Source: Inquilinus sp. Marseille-Q2685 (GTDB lineage: Bacteria; Pseudomonadota; Alphaproteobacteria; DSM-16000; Inquilinaceae). From it: 64,000 nucleotides of DNA. The notes below the pieces were generated by a model. It did no database searches and was not told the origin of the DNA. It saw only the letters and a list, made by a program, of their open reading frames with translations. The stretch covers positions 682,001-746,000 of the forward strand of contig NZ_CAKAKL010000001.1 in assembly GCF_916619195.1 (NCBI RefSeq), given 5' to 3'. The position numbers and the translations under genes are program-made. Below, piece by piece: positions 7,799 to 19,793 of this stretch (within the stretch, counting starts at the first letter, position 1; the number at the start of each line of letters is the position of its first letter).

Positions 7799-9025
7799 AT
7801 GATCCGACGCAACGCCATCGGCCGGTCCTGGCTGGCCGCCGCCATCCTGTCGGCCGCCCTGGCCGGGCCCGGCGCCGCCTGGGCGCAGGACAGCTGGATC
7901 GGCAGCTGGGGCGCCAGCCCGGCCTTTCCGGTGGGGCCGGAGCTGAACAACGCCACCATCCGCCAGCTGGTGCGGATCAGCGCCGGCGGCAGCAAGGTCC
8001 GGGTGCGCTTCACCAACGAGACCGGCACCCAGCCACTGGTGATCGGCGCCGCCGCCATCGCCCGGCCCGGCAACACCCCCGGGTCGATCGACCCGGCCAG
8101 CAGCAAAGCCCTGACCTTCGGCGGCGCCGCCTCGATCACCATACCGCCCGGCGCGCCCGCGCTCTCCGACCCGATCGACCTCGCCGTCTCGCCGCTCGAC
8201 AGCCTGTCGATCAGCCTGTTCGTGTCGCGCTGGACCGGCCCGTCGGTGGTGCATCCGCTGGGGGTGCAGACCGCCTGGATCTCGCTCGCCGGTGACAGCA
8301 CCACGGCGCCGACTCTGCCGGACCCGACCGAATCGACCATGCGCTACCTGCTGTCCCGGGTCGAGGTGGCGGCCGAGGGCGGCACCGTGGTGACCCTCGG
8401 CGATTCGATCACCGACGGCTACGGCTCGGGCGTCGACGGCAACCGGCGCTGGCCCGACATCCTGGCGGAGCGGCTGGCGAAGGCCGGCGGGCCTGCGGTC
8501 GGGGTGGTCAATTCCGGCATCAGCGGCAACCGCATCCTGCACGACCTGCCGGAGCAGATGTTCGGCCCCGGCGCCCTGTCGCGCTTCGACCGCGACGTGC
8601 TGTCGGTGCCCGGCGTGCGCTGGGTGGTGATCATGGAAGGCATCAACGACATCGGCCATTCCGGCTCCGCCGGGCTGCCCGAGCAGGCGGTGTCGGCCGA
8701 GGAGATCATCGGCGGGCTGCGCCAGCTGGTGGCGCGCGCCCGTGGCGCCGGGCTGAAGGCCTATTGCGCCACGCTGACGCCCTATGAAGGCACGGTCTTC
8801 GCCAACTACTACAGCGCCGAGGGCGAGACCAAGCGCCAGGCGGTGAACCAGTGGATCCGCACCGGAAAGGGCTGCGACGCGGTGATCGACTTCGACGCCG
8901 CGGTGCGCGACCCGGCCAAGCCGTCGACGCTGAAGGCGGAGTTCGACGAGGGCGACCACCTGCACCCGAACGCCGCCGGCTACGAGGCGATGGCGAACGC
9001 GGTGGATCTGGGGCTGTTCAAGTAG
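7799..9025 (+). CDS. Secreted SGNH/GDSL-family hydrolase
   Basis: 408 residues with a cleavable signal peptide (MIRRNAIGRSW, a hydrophobic Ala/Leu core, then AWAQ), so it is exported. The SGNH hallmarks are present: GDSITDG with nucleophile Ser203, SGNR, GINDIG, and the catalytic pair Asp386-His389 in GDHLHPN. An N-terminal beta-rich domain of about 170 residues precedes the hydrolase fold. These enzymes deacylate carbohydrates or lipids; the substrate is not evident. The start was chosen for the GGAGGA site 8 nt upstream and for the signal peptide. Confidence 0.88.
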   Translation: MIRRNAIGRSWLAAAILSAALAGPGAAWAQDSWIGSWGASPAFPVGPELNNATIRQLVRISAGGSKVRVRFTNETGTQPLVIGAAAIARPGNTPGSIDPASSKALTFGGAASITIPPGAPALSDPIDLAVSPLDSLSISLFVSRWTGPSVVHPLGVQTAWISLAGDSTTAPTLPDPTESTMRYLLSRVEVAAEGGTVVTLGDSITDGYGSGVDGNRRWPDILAERLAKAGGPAVGVVNSGISGNRILHDLPEQMFGPGALSRFDRDVLSVPGVRWVVIMEGINDIGHSGSAGLPEQAVSAEEIIGGLRQLVARARGAGLKAYCATLTPYEGTVFANYYSAEGETKRQAVNQWIRTGKGCDAVIDFDAAVRDPAKPSTLKAEFDEGDHLHPNAAGYEAMANAVDLGLFK

Positions 9026-9060
9026 GGCTTGGCGTCGCCGGCCTTCACCATCCCCTCTCA

Positions 9061-9151
9061 CTGTCATGCCCGGGCTTGACCCGGGCATCCAGGAATGTCG
9101 ATGCCGCTCTGCGTGGCCCCTGGATTGCCGGGTCAAGCCCGGCAATGATAG
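9061..9151. repeat. REP-like palindromic repeat, family 2, copy 1
   Basis: A 91-nt palindrome. One arm is CTGTCATGCCCGGGCTTGAC followed by CCGGGCATCCAG, and the other is CTGGATTGCCGGGTCAAGCC followed by CGGCAATGATAG. Three more copies occur at 14733, 17724 and 46701. This one separates the SGNH hydrolase and DUF1491 genes. Confidence 0.85.
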
Positions 9152-9214
9152 TTGAGAGGTATCAGGGGCCGGTCCTACACCCCATGTCCGCCCATCTCTG
9201 CTATACCCAGCCCC

Positions 9215-9556
9215 ATGTCGACCGACCGTCTTCCGACCGAGCTGTGGGTCCAGGCCCATCTGCGGCAGCTGGGGCAACAGGCCATCCCCGCCTACGTCGT
9301 CCGCAAGGGCGACCCGCGGGCCGGCCTCTTGATCCTGAAGCTCAACCTGGGCCTGCCGGGCTGCCGGGTGCTGAGCCAGTCGCGCGACCTGGACGGCGCG
9401 CTCGCCTGGCTGCCCGCCAAGGGCGGGGAGCTGCTGCCGGAAGCCGATGCCGACGCCTATATCGCCCGCGCGGTCCAGCGCGATCCCGACCTGTGGGTGG
9501 TCGAGATCGAGGACCGCGAGGGCCGGCATCCCTTCGAGGGACGCGTCCTGACTTAG
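9215..9556 (+). CDS. DUF1491 family protein
   Basis: 113 residues matching the alphaproteobacterial DUF1491 family: the N-terminal LPTELWVQAHLRQL, an AYVVRKGDPRAG strand and the C-terminal RDPDLWVVEIEDREGR are typical. It is small, soluble and of unknown function. The ATG at 9215 (MSTDRLPTELWV) fits the family N-terminus; a longer start at 9152 adds residues not expected for the family. It converges with the Na/Pi cotransporter gene. Confidence 0.8.
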   Translation: MSTDRLPTELWVQAHLRQLGQQAIPAYVVRKGDPRAGLLILKLNLGLPGCRVLSQSRDLDGALAWLPAKGGELLPEADADAYIARAVQRDPDLWVVEIEDREGRHPFEGRVLT

Positions 9557-9569
9557 GCGGCGGGCCTCC

Positions 9570-11291
9570 CTACTGCGCCGGAACCAGCCCCGGCTCCCCG
9601 GCGGCGGGCCGGCTGCCGGCCGCGGACAGCTTCTGCACCCGCTCCAGGACGGCGGCCCGGTCCACCGACCGGCGCTCCGCATCGATGCGCGCGATCAGCA
9701 GCTCCGCCCGCTCGACGCTGCCGAGGATCGCGAGGATCGCGCCGCGCTCGTCCGGGGTGATGCCGCCGGCCTTCAGGGTCCGCAGGCGCAGCTCCTCCAC
9801 CGGCAGGCTCTGGACATGGCCGGCCGGCAGCGTGGGCTCGAGCGGGCCGGTCGGCAGGATCGGGCGCAGCGCCAGATCGAGCTTGTCGAGCGCGGCGGAG
9901 ACGATGGCCTGGGCCTCGGCCCCGAATTTCTGCCGCTTCGTCCGGCGCGCGACCTGATGCAGCGCCTCCGCCAGGCTCGCGGTGAAGTCCGCCTCCTCGA
10001 TCAGGCTCGCCACCAGGTCGAGCTGGTCATAGGACATATCCGGCCGGAACAGCGACGCGGAATAGGACCGGATGTCCCGGTTCAGGATGTCGACCGCGGC
10101 GTAGTGCTCGCCGGGATCCTCGGGCACGCCCTTCTTGCCGCGGGCGATGTCGAGGAAGACCGCCCCGGCCTGCAGGTCGCGCAGCGTCTCCTTCTGCACG
10201 GCCGGCACGGCACGGATCAGGTCGCCCGCGATCGACCGGTCGAGATATTTCGGGGTCGAATAATCCTCGATCTCCTCGGCCTCGGTGCGGCCGATGCGGG
10301 ACAGGAACCGCTCGAACACGCCGACGAAGGGGAACAGCAGCAGGGTGTTGAAGATGTTGAAGGCGGTCGAATAGAGACCGATCGCCACCGGCACCAGGGG
10401 GTAGGTCTCCTTGCCGTCGATCATCACCGGCTTTCCCGGGTCGCCGCCGAACCAGCCCATCACATATCCCAGCACCGGCATCGACAGGAAGAACAGCGGC
10501 AGCACCACCGCCACGCCGATGAAGTTGAAGGAGATGTGCGCGTAGGCCGCGCGCTTGGCGTTCTTCGACAGGTTGAGCGAGGCCATCCAGGAGGTGATGG
10601 TGGTGCCGAGATCGGCGCCGAGCGAGAAGGCGACCGCGGTCTGCCAGTCGAGGATGCCGGAGGCCCCCAGCCCCATGACGATGCCGATCGTCGCGGAGGA
10701 GGAATGGATCAGGGCGGTGATGGCGGCCGCGATCAGCACGCAGGCGATCAGGCCGCCGAAGCTGTCGGCCCGCAGGCTCGAGATCACCTCCATGATCTCC
10801 GGCATGTTGCGCAGGGGCTTGAGGCCGCCGGTCATCAGGTTGAGGCCGTAGAAGATCAGGGCGAAGCCCATGCAGGCCAGCGCGATGTTGCGCGTCTTCT
10901 CGCTCTTCCCGAACACGTAGAACAGGGCGGCGATGCCCGCGCCGAGCAGGCCGAGCGGGCCGAGCGGCAGCGCGATCAGGCCGTTGCCCAGGGTGGTGCC
11001 GATATTGGCCCCCATGATCACGCTGATCGCGGGCCGCAGCGCCACCACCCCGGCATTCACCAGGCCGACGACCATCACCGTCATGGCGGTGGAGGATTGC
11101 AGGATGCCGGTGATGACCGTTCCCGCCACGACGCCCTTGGACGGCGTGCCCGCGAACTTCGCCAGAAGGTCGCGCATGCGGTTCACCGCCAGCGCCTGGA
11201 TCCCGTTCGACATGAATTCGAGGCCGAGCAGGAAGACGCCCAGCCCCCCGATGATGGGGACGATCATGTCCCGGAAATAATCCACCTGCAC
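9570..11291 (-). CDS. Na/Pi cotransporter family protein with C-terminal PhoU-like domain
   Basis: 573-residue inner-membrane protein. The N-terminal half has two repeated NptA/PNaS cores, each with glutamine-serine-serine motifs (ILQSSTAMTVM and LIHSSSATIGI) that form the phosphate path, plus 8-9 membrane spans. The C-terminal ~190 residues are helical and PhoU-like. The start is a GTG at 11291 with GAGG 8 nt upstream. It probably couples inorganic phosphate movement to sodium. It lies 65 nt downstream of a PstS-like gene in the same direction, so the two may form a phosphate operon lacking PstCAB. Confidence 0.88.
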   Translation of the reverse strand: MQVDYFRDMIVPIIGGLGVFLLGLEFMSNGIQALAVNRMRDLLAKFAGTPSKGVVAGTVITGILQSSTAMTVMVVGLVNAGVVALRPAISVIMGANIGTTLGNGLIALPLGPLGLLGAGIAALFYVFGKSEKTRNIALACMGFALIFYGLNLMTGGLKPLRNMPEIMEVISSLRADSFGGLIACVLIAAAITALIHSSSATIGIVMGLGASGILDWQTAVAFSLGADLGTTITSWMASLNLSKNAKRAAYAHISFNFIGVAVVLPLFFLSMPVLGYVMGWFGGDPGKPVMIDGKETYPLVPVAIGLYSTAFNIFNTLLLFPFVGVFERFLSRIGRTEAEEIEDYSTPKYLDRSIAGDLIRAVPAVQKETLRDLQAGAVFLDIARGKKGVPEDPGEHYAAVDILNRDIRSYSASLFRPDMSYDQLDLVASLIEEADFTASLAEALHQVARRTKRQKFGAEAQAIVSAALDKLDLALRPILPTGPLEPTLPAGHVQSLPVEELRLRTLKAGGITPDERGAILAILGSVERAELLIARIDAERRSVDRAAVLERVQKLSAAGSRPAAGEPGLVPAQ

Positions 11292-11356
11292 GGTATCCCC
11301 CTCAGGATGTCGAAATCGGACGGGCCGCGCCTGTCGCCGGCGCTTCGCCCGGTTTG

Positions 11357-12451
11357 CTAGAGGCCTGCGCCGCCGGGAAGCGAGGCGCGCCAGTAGTCCT
11401 TGATCATCCCGACCAGCTCTTCGGGCAGCGGCACGTAGCCGAGCGCCGCCGCCTCCTCCGATCCCTTGTCGAGCGCGTAGGTCAGGAAATAGAGCGTCCG
11501 CAGCGTGCGCCCTTCGGACCGGTCGCGCTTGTGCATCAGGATGAAGGTCGCGGCCGTGAGCGGATAGGCGCCGGCCGCGTCGACCTCGCCTGGATCGGCA
11601 TGGAAGTCCCGGCCGGGATCCCAGCGGACGGCCCGGGCGGTGGCCGCGAAGGCCTCCGGCCCCGGCGTCACGAAGGCGCCGGCGTGGTTCTGGACCTGGG
11701 CGAAGGCGAGCCCGCTGCGCTGGACCTGCCCGAATTCGGCATAGCCGATCGCCCCCTTGGTCCGCTGCACGGCCTCGATCATGCCGGAGCTGCCCTTGGC
11801 GCCGGCGCCGCGGGGCCAGGCGACCAGGGTGTCGGCGCCGACCTGCTGCCGCCATTCAGGGCTCGTGCGCGACAGGAACCGGGTCCAGGTCAGGGTCGAT
11901 CCCGATCCGTCCGACCGGTGGACCACCGCGATCGGCAGGTCGGGCAGCGCCAGGTCCGGGTTGAGCGCGCCGATGGCCGGATGGTTCCAGCGCTCGACCC
12001 GGCCGAGATAGATGTCGGCGAGGACGCCGCCCGTCAGCTTCAGCCGTCCCGGCGCGATGCCGTCGAGATTGACCACCGGCGCGATGCCGCCGAGGACGAT
12101 CGGGAACTGGGCCAGGCCGCGCTTGTTCGTCTCCGCGGGCGGCAGGGGCGCGTCCGAGGCGGCGAAGTCGATCTCGGGCTGGCCGAGCCGCATGATCCCG
12201 CCGAGGGATCCGACCGGCTCGTAATCCACCCCGGCGTCGTTGTTCACGAAGTCGCCGTCGCCGGCGCGATCGCGCAGGAACCCGTCCGACCAGGCGGCGA
12301 TGATGGGAAAGGCGAAGGTCGATCCCGAACCGCGGATCGGCTCCGCCCGGGCCGGCGCCATCAACGCCGCCGCGACCAGCGCGAAGACTGCGGCCGCCGC
12401 GAGCCGGCGGGGCGCCGCGCCAGGCCGGAGACGAAGGAATGTCGAGACCAA
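11357..12451 (-). CDS. pstS: PstS-family periplasmic phosphate-binding protein
   Basis: 364 residues with a signal peptide (LAAAAVFALVAAALMAPARA) and the PstS signatures IRGSGSTFAFP, FAASDAPL and VHRSDGSGSTLTWTRFL, whose Ser/Asp/Arg residues contact phosphate. It is expected in the periplasm. No ATG fits: the frame begins with TTG at 12451, with GAGG 5 nt upstream. No pstC, pstA, pstB or phoU genes follow; instead a Na/Pi cotransporter does. A role in phosphate sensing or delivery is inference. The upstream 40 bases are locally AT-rich and probably contain the promoter. Confidence 0.85.
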   Translation of the reverse strand: MVSTFLRLRPGAAPRRLAAAAVFALVAAALMAPARAEPIRGSGSTFAFPIIAAWSDGFLRDRAGDGDFVNNDAGVDYEPVGSLGGIMRLGQPEIDFAASDAPLPPAETNKRGLAQFPIVLGGIAPVVNLDGIAPGRLKLTGGVLADIYLGRVERWNHPAIGALNPDLALPDLPIAVVHRSDGSGSTLTWTRFLSRTSPEWRQQVGADTLVAWPRGAGAKGSSGMIEAVQRTKGAIGYAEFGQVQRSGLAFAQVQNHAGAFVTPGPEAFAATARAVRWDPGRDFHADPGEVDAAGAYPLTAATFILMHKRDRSEGRTLRTLYFLTYALDKGSEEAAALGYVPLPEELVGMIKDYWRASLPGGAGL

Positions 12452-12629
12452 AATCGCCTCGTCGGTTGCATATATTTTTACTAGAAACCCAGTCTAAACG
12501 ACGGAGATGACCGTTCCGTTAAGACGCCGCCCGCCGCGGCGGCGTTCCGCTGGCAGAGGGGAGTGCCCATCCCTATATTGCCTCTGCACCGTCCGATCTT
12601 CCTCCCGACATCTGGACACACCCGGCCGC

Positions 12630-14696
12630 ATGGACTCGCACGCGAACGACACCCTCGACACCGGCGCCAACCCGCTGATCGCGCCCTCGCCGCTGCAGGA
12701 CCAGGCGGTGCCGTTCGACCGCATCGAGGTCGCGCATTACCTGCCGGCGCTGGACCATGCGATCGCCGAGGCGAAGGCCCGGATCGAGGAGATCCTGGCC
12801 AATCCGGCGGCGCCGGACTTCGAGAACACCATCGTGGCGCTGGAGCAGGCGGGCCAGGAGGTCGACCGCGTCTCCTCGGTCTTCTACAACCAGCTCTCGG
12901 CCAAGACCTCGGACGAGTTGCAGGCGCTGGCCGCCGATTTCGGCGGCAAGAGCGCCAACTTCTCCTCCGACGTCTCGCTCAACCCCCGCGTCTTTGCCCG
13001 GGTCAAGGCGGTGTGGGACAGGCGGGAGGCCCTGGGCCTGTCCGGCGAGAAGGCGCGCCTCCTGGACGACACCTACACCGGCTTCGTCCGCAACGGCGCC
13101 CTGCTTTCCGACAACGAGAAGGGCGAGCTGCGGTCGATCGACGAGCGGCTGGCCAAGCTGACCCCCGACTTCCAGCACAACGTGCTGAAGGCGACCAACG
13201 CCTTCGCCCTGTGGATCGAGGACGAGGCCGATCTGGCCGGCCTGCCGGAAGGCGCGGTCAAGGCGGCGAAGCTGGCGGCGGAGGAGCGCGGCCGGCCGGA
13301 GGCCTGGCTGATCACGCTCGACGCGCCGAACTACGTCCCGTTCATGACCTATGCCGACCGCCGCGAGCTGCGCGAGCAGCTGTGGCGCGCCTTCAACTCG
13401 CGCGCCTTCGGCGGCGAGTTCGACAACCAGCCGCTGATCAAAGAGATCGCGGCGCTGCGCTTCCAGCGGGCGAAGCTGCTGGGCTATCCGACCCACGCCG
13501 CCTTCGTGCTGGAGAAGCGGATGGCGGAGACGCCGGCCGCGGTGCATGCCTTCCTCGACCGGCTGCTGACCGCCTCCAAGCCGGCGGCGGAGCGCGACCT
13601 GGCCGACATCCAGGCCCACGCCAGGAGCCTCGGCGGCCCCGAGCCGCTGCAGCCCTGGGATGTCGGCTACTATTCCGAGAAGCTGAAGCAGCACCGCTTC
13701 ACCTTCGACGAGGAAGCGCTGCGTCCCTACTTCCCGCTGCAGCAGGTGATCGACGGCGTGTTCGAGCACTGCCGGCGCCTCTACGGCCTGGTGTTCCGAC
13801 CGTCCGACGCCTATCCGGTCTGGCACCCGGACGTGAAGGTCTATGAGGTCTATGACGAGGCCGAGGACCGCTATGTCGGCCTGTTCTACGCCGATTTCTT
13901 CCCGCGCGCGTCCAAGCGCAACGGCGCCTGGATGACGACCTACCGCGACCAGGGCCTGTACCGCGACGGCATCAAGCGGCCGCATGTCGCCATCGTCTGC
14001 AACTTCACGAAGCCGACGGCGGACCGGCCCTCGCTTCTGTCCTATGACGAGGTGCGGACCTTCTTCCATGAGATGGGCCACGCCCTGCACGGCCTGCTGT
14101 CGCGCTGCACCTACCGCTCGCTCGGCGGCACCAACGTGTACTGGGACTTCGTCGAGCTGCCGTCGCAGATCTTCGAGAACTGGGTGCAGGAGAAGGACGG
14201 GCTGGACCTGTTCGCCCGGCACTACCGCACCGGCGAGAAGATGCCGGCCGAGCTGGTGCAGAAGATCCGCGACAGCGCCCGCTTCATGGCCGGCTGGCAG
14301 TCGCTGCGCCAGACCGCCTTCGGCCTGCTCGACATGGCATGGCACGACGGCGACCCGACCGCGATCGAGTCGGTGCCGGAGTTCGAGCGCAGCGCCGTCG
14401 CCCGCGCCCAGGTGCTGCCGCCGATCCCGGAGGCCAACACCTCCTCCGGCTTCAGCCACATCTTCGGCGGCGGCTATTCCGCCGGCTACTACAGCTACAA
14501 ATGGGCCGAGGTGCTGGACGCGGACGCCTTCGAGCTGTTCCGCGAGAAGGGCCTGTTCGACCCGGAGACCGCGCGCAGCTTCAAGGAGAACGTCCTGGAA
14601 CGCGGCGGTACCGAGCATCCGATGGAGCTGTACAAGCGCTTCCGCGGCCGCGAACCGGACCCGGACGCGCTGCTGCGGCGGGACGGGCTGATGTAG
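12630..14696 (+). CDS. M3-family zinc oligopeptidase (Dcp/oligopeptidase A type)
   Basis: 688-residue cytosolic metallopeptidase of the thimet-oligopeptidase family. The zinc motif HEMGH is at residues 480-484 (TFFHEMGHALHG), with the family C-terminal segment GFSHIFGGGYSAGYYSY for substrate binding. It cleaves short peptides; length is close to E. coli PrlC/Dcp (680 aa). No signal peptide. The ATG at 12630 lacks a strong ribosome site. It runs divergently from pstS with about 180 nt between them. It resembles peptidyl-dipeptidase Dcp, but Dcp and OpdA cannot be separated confidently by eye. Confidence 0.88.
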   Translation: MDSHANDTLDTGANPLIAPSPLQDQAVPFDRIEVAHYLPALDHAIAEAKARIEEILANPAAPDFENTIVALEQAGQEVDRVSSVFYNQLSAKTSDELQALAADFGGKSANFSSDVSLNPRVFARVKAVWDRREALGLSGEKARLLDDTYTGFVRNGALLSDNEKGELRSIDERLAKLTPDFQHNVLKATNAFALWIEDEADLAGLPEGAVKAAKLAAEERGRPEAWLITLDAPNYVPFMTYADRRELREQLWRAFNSRAFGGEFDNQPLIKEIAALRFQRAKLLGYPTHAAFVLEKRMAETPAAVHAFLDRLLTASKPAAERDLADIQAHARSLGGPEPLQPWDVGYYSEKLKQHRFTFDEEALRPYFPLQQVIDGVFEHCRRLYGLVFRPSDAYPVWHPDVKVYEVYDEAEDRYVGLFYADFFPRASKRNGAWMTTYRDQGLYRDGIKRPHVAIVCNFTKPTADRPSLLSYDEVRTFFHEMGHALHGLLSRCTYRSLGGTNVYWDFVELPSQIFENWVQEKDGLDLFARHYRTGEKMPAELVQKIRDSARFMAGWQSLRQTAFGLLDMAWHDGDPTAIESVPEFERSAVARAQVLPPIPEANTSSGFSHIFGGGYSAGYYSYKWAEVLDADAFELFREKGLFDPETARSFKENVLERGGTEHPMELYKRFRGREPDPDALLRRDGLM

Positions 14697-14732
14697 CGGT
14701 TCGCCGACAGAGCGGTTCGCCCTTCTCCCTCC

Positions 14733-14811
14733 CTGTCATGCCCGGGCTTGACCCGGGCATCCAGAAGCTGTCGACATCCTCTGGATTGCCGGGTCAAGCC
14801 CGGCAATGACA
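14733..14811. repeat. REP-like palindromic repeat, family 2, copy 2
   Basis: A 79-nt copy with the arms CTGTCATGCCCGGGCTTGAC and GGGTCAAGCCCGGCAATGAC, and a shorter central loop than the copies at 9061 and 17724. It lies between the M3 peptidase and prfC genes and ends 24 nt before the preferred prfC start. Confidence 0.85.
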
Positions 14812-14835
14812 ATAAAGAATGTCATTGTCACGACC

Positions 14836-16428
<1,593 letters not shown>

Positions 16429-16498
16429 GGTTGCCAGGACGGCCGGGTTCATGCGCCCGGCCATCCTCTCGAGCGGTATCTTGGTACGCAGAAAGTAC

Positions 16499-16523
16499 AG
16501 ATCGATCGACAAAATCGATCAGT
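16499..16523. promoter_or_regulatory. Candidate operator upstream of yeiH-like gene
   Basis: GATCGAT at 16500-16506 and ATCGATC at 16514-16520 form a perfect inverted repeat around a 7-nt AT-rich spacer. The flanking bases are unusually AT-rich for this genome. It lies about 75 nt upstream of the YeiH gene start. Related yeiH genes are often controlled by LysR proteins, but no regulator gene is adjacent here. Confidence 0.35.
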
Positions 16524-16573
16524 TTCAAAAGATGAATGCGTTGGATCGGTTGAACGCCGAAGGTCATCTTCGT

Positions 16574-16596
16574 GACAGTTCTGCAACGAGACTGTC
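16574..16596 (+). promoter_or_regulatory. Hairpin covering the translation start of the yeiH-like gene
   Basis: GACAGT at 16574-16579 pairs with ACTGTC at 16591-16596, directly abutting the ATG at 16597. The 11-nt loop holds the only weak ribosome-site-like bases (AACGAG). Translation initiation may be structure-dependent. Confidence 0.35.
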
Positions 16597-17682
16597 ATGG
16601 CGATCGTCGATCCGGCCCGGTCCTCCCTTCCTGCCACGAACCGCCCGACGGCCGTCCTCGGGTCGATCCCGGGCGCCCGGCTGGTGCCCGGCCTGCTCCT
16701 CTGCGGCGCGGTGACCCTGGCCGCGCTGGGGCTGGAGCGGGTCGAGGCCGGGCTGTTCGGCCATGCCTGGCTGGAGGCGCTGGTGCTGGCGATCCTGGTC
16801 GGCGCCCTGGTGCGCACGCTGTGGAGCCCGAGCCAGCGCTGGACGCCCGGCATCGCCTTCGGCGCCAAGACGCTGCTGGAGATCGCCGTCGTCCTGCTCG
16901 GCGCCTCGGTCAGCGTCGGTGCGATCGTGTCCGCGGGTCCGCTGCTGCTGGTCGGCATCGCCGCCGTGGTGGTGATCGCCATTGCCGCCAGCTACGGGTT
17001 GGGGCGGCTGCTCGGCCTGCCGCACCGCATGGCCGTGCTGGTCGCCTGCGGCAACTCGATCTGCGGCAACTCCGCCATCGCCGCCGTGGCCCCGGTGATC
17101 GGCGCCGACGGCAAGGAGGTGGCGGCGTCGATCGCCTTCACCGCCGTGCTCGGCGTGCTGGTGGTGCTGGGCCTGCCCTTCCTGCCGGCGCTGATGCAGA
17201 TCAGCGAGGTGCAGTACGGCGTCCTGGCCGGGCTGACCGTCTATGCCGTGCCGCAGGTGCTGGCCGCCACGGCGCCGATCGGGGCGATCGCGCTGCAGCT
17301 CGGCACCCTGGTCAAGCTGGTGCGCGTGCTGATGCTGGGGCCGATGATCCTGGTCCTGACGCTGGTGACGCGGCATCGGAACGAGGGCAGCGCCTCCACC
17401 TCCGGCCGCATGCCCTGGCACAAGCTGGTGCCCTGGTTCATCGACGGCTTCCTTCTGCTGGCCGTGCTGCGCTCCTTCGGGCTGCTGCCCGAGGCGGTGC
17501 TGGCCCCGGCCGCCACGGCGGCGACCTGGCTGACGGTGCTGTCGATGGCCGCGCTCGGCCTCAGCACCGACCTCGGCAGCGTCGCCAGGGCCGGCGGCCG
17601 GGTCACCGCGGCCGTGACCCTGTCGCTGCTGGTGCTGGGCGCCATCAGCTTCGGGCTGATCCGACTGCTCGGGATCGTGTGA
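16597..17682 (+). CDS. YeiH/UPF0324 family putative sulfate exporter
   Basis: 361-residue membrane protein with about ten hydrophobic segments. The family hallmark CGNSICGNSAIAA lies in the middle, followed by VYAVPQVLAAT. The UPF0324/YeiH family has been linked to sulfite or sulfate export with sulfonate metabolism, but direct evidence is limited. It is the only gene on its strand here, between prfC and the convergent edd gene. A palindromic AT-rich region and a hairpin at the start codon suggest regulated expression. Confidence 0.85.
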   Translation: MAIVDPARSSLPATNRPTAVLGSIPGARLVPGLLLCGAVTLAALGLERVEAGLFGHAWLEALVLAILVGALVRTLWSPSQRWTPGIAFGAKTLLEIAVVLLGASVSVGAIVSAGPLLLVGIAAVVVIAIAASYGLGRLLGLPHRMAVLVACGNSICGNSAIAAVAPVIGADGKEVAASIAFTAVLGVLVVLGLPFLPALMQISEVQYGVLAGLTVYAVPQVLAATAPIGAIALQLGTLVKLVRVLMLGPMILVLTLVTRHRNEGSASTSGRMPWHKLVPWFIDGFLLLAVLRSFGLLPEAVLAPAATAATWLTVLSMAALGLSTDLGSVARAGGRVTAAVTLSLLVLGAISFGLIRLLGIV

Positions 17683-17723
17683 GGCCGACAGCGGGATCGA
17701 GCCGTCAGCGGATCAATCCTAAA

Positions 17724-17814
17724 CTGTCATGCCCGGGCTTGACCCGGGCATCCAGGAATGTCGATGCCGCTCTGGGTGGCCCCTGGATCGCCGGGTCAAG
17801 CCCGGCGATGACAG
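17724..17814. repeat. REP-like palindromic repeat, family 2, copy 3
   Basis: A 91-nt copy between the convergent yeiH-like and edd genes. Relative to the others it has GGATCGCC in one arm and GGCGATGAC in the other, a compensatory change that keeps the stem paired. It may serve as a bidirectional mRNA 3' end. Confidence 0.85.
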
Positions 17815-17852
17815 GAAAGGACAGTCCGCGACCAACCTGCGCGCGCGGAGTC

Positions 17853-19664
<1,812 letters not shown>

Positions 19665-19737
19665 CGGGCTGGCTCCTTGGTCACTGTCTCGCCGCCGACC
19701 GGGCCAGACAGCATCCTCCGACCCGATCATGCACCAT

Positions 19738-19785
19738 GATCAATACGTTAGCACACTATATTGAAGTTTTTTCTTAGCCTTCCGG
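19738..19785 (-). promoter_or_regulatory. AT-rich putative promoter region before edd
   Basis: The 129-nt pgl-edd gap contains about 48 nt that are mostly A/T (around TATATTG and a run of T), in strong contrast to the surrounding DNA. A promoter or regulator site for edd is plausible. No TGTAA-N5-TTACA (HexR-like) site is present here. Confidence 0.3.
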
Positions 19786-19793
19786 CGGTGCCT

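Noticed and set aside
9061-9151. Possible CRISPR unit
   Set aside because: The copies are scattered single palindromes kilobases apart, without regular spacers or cas genes.
12573-14618. 681-codon antisense frame over the M3 peptidase
   Set aside because: GC-driven shadow; the sense frame has HEMGH and the full family layout.
14806-14835. Upstream ATG of prfC at 14806
   Set aside because: It lies within the family 2 repeat and adds residues absent from RF3; the ATG at 14836 gives the family length.
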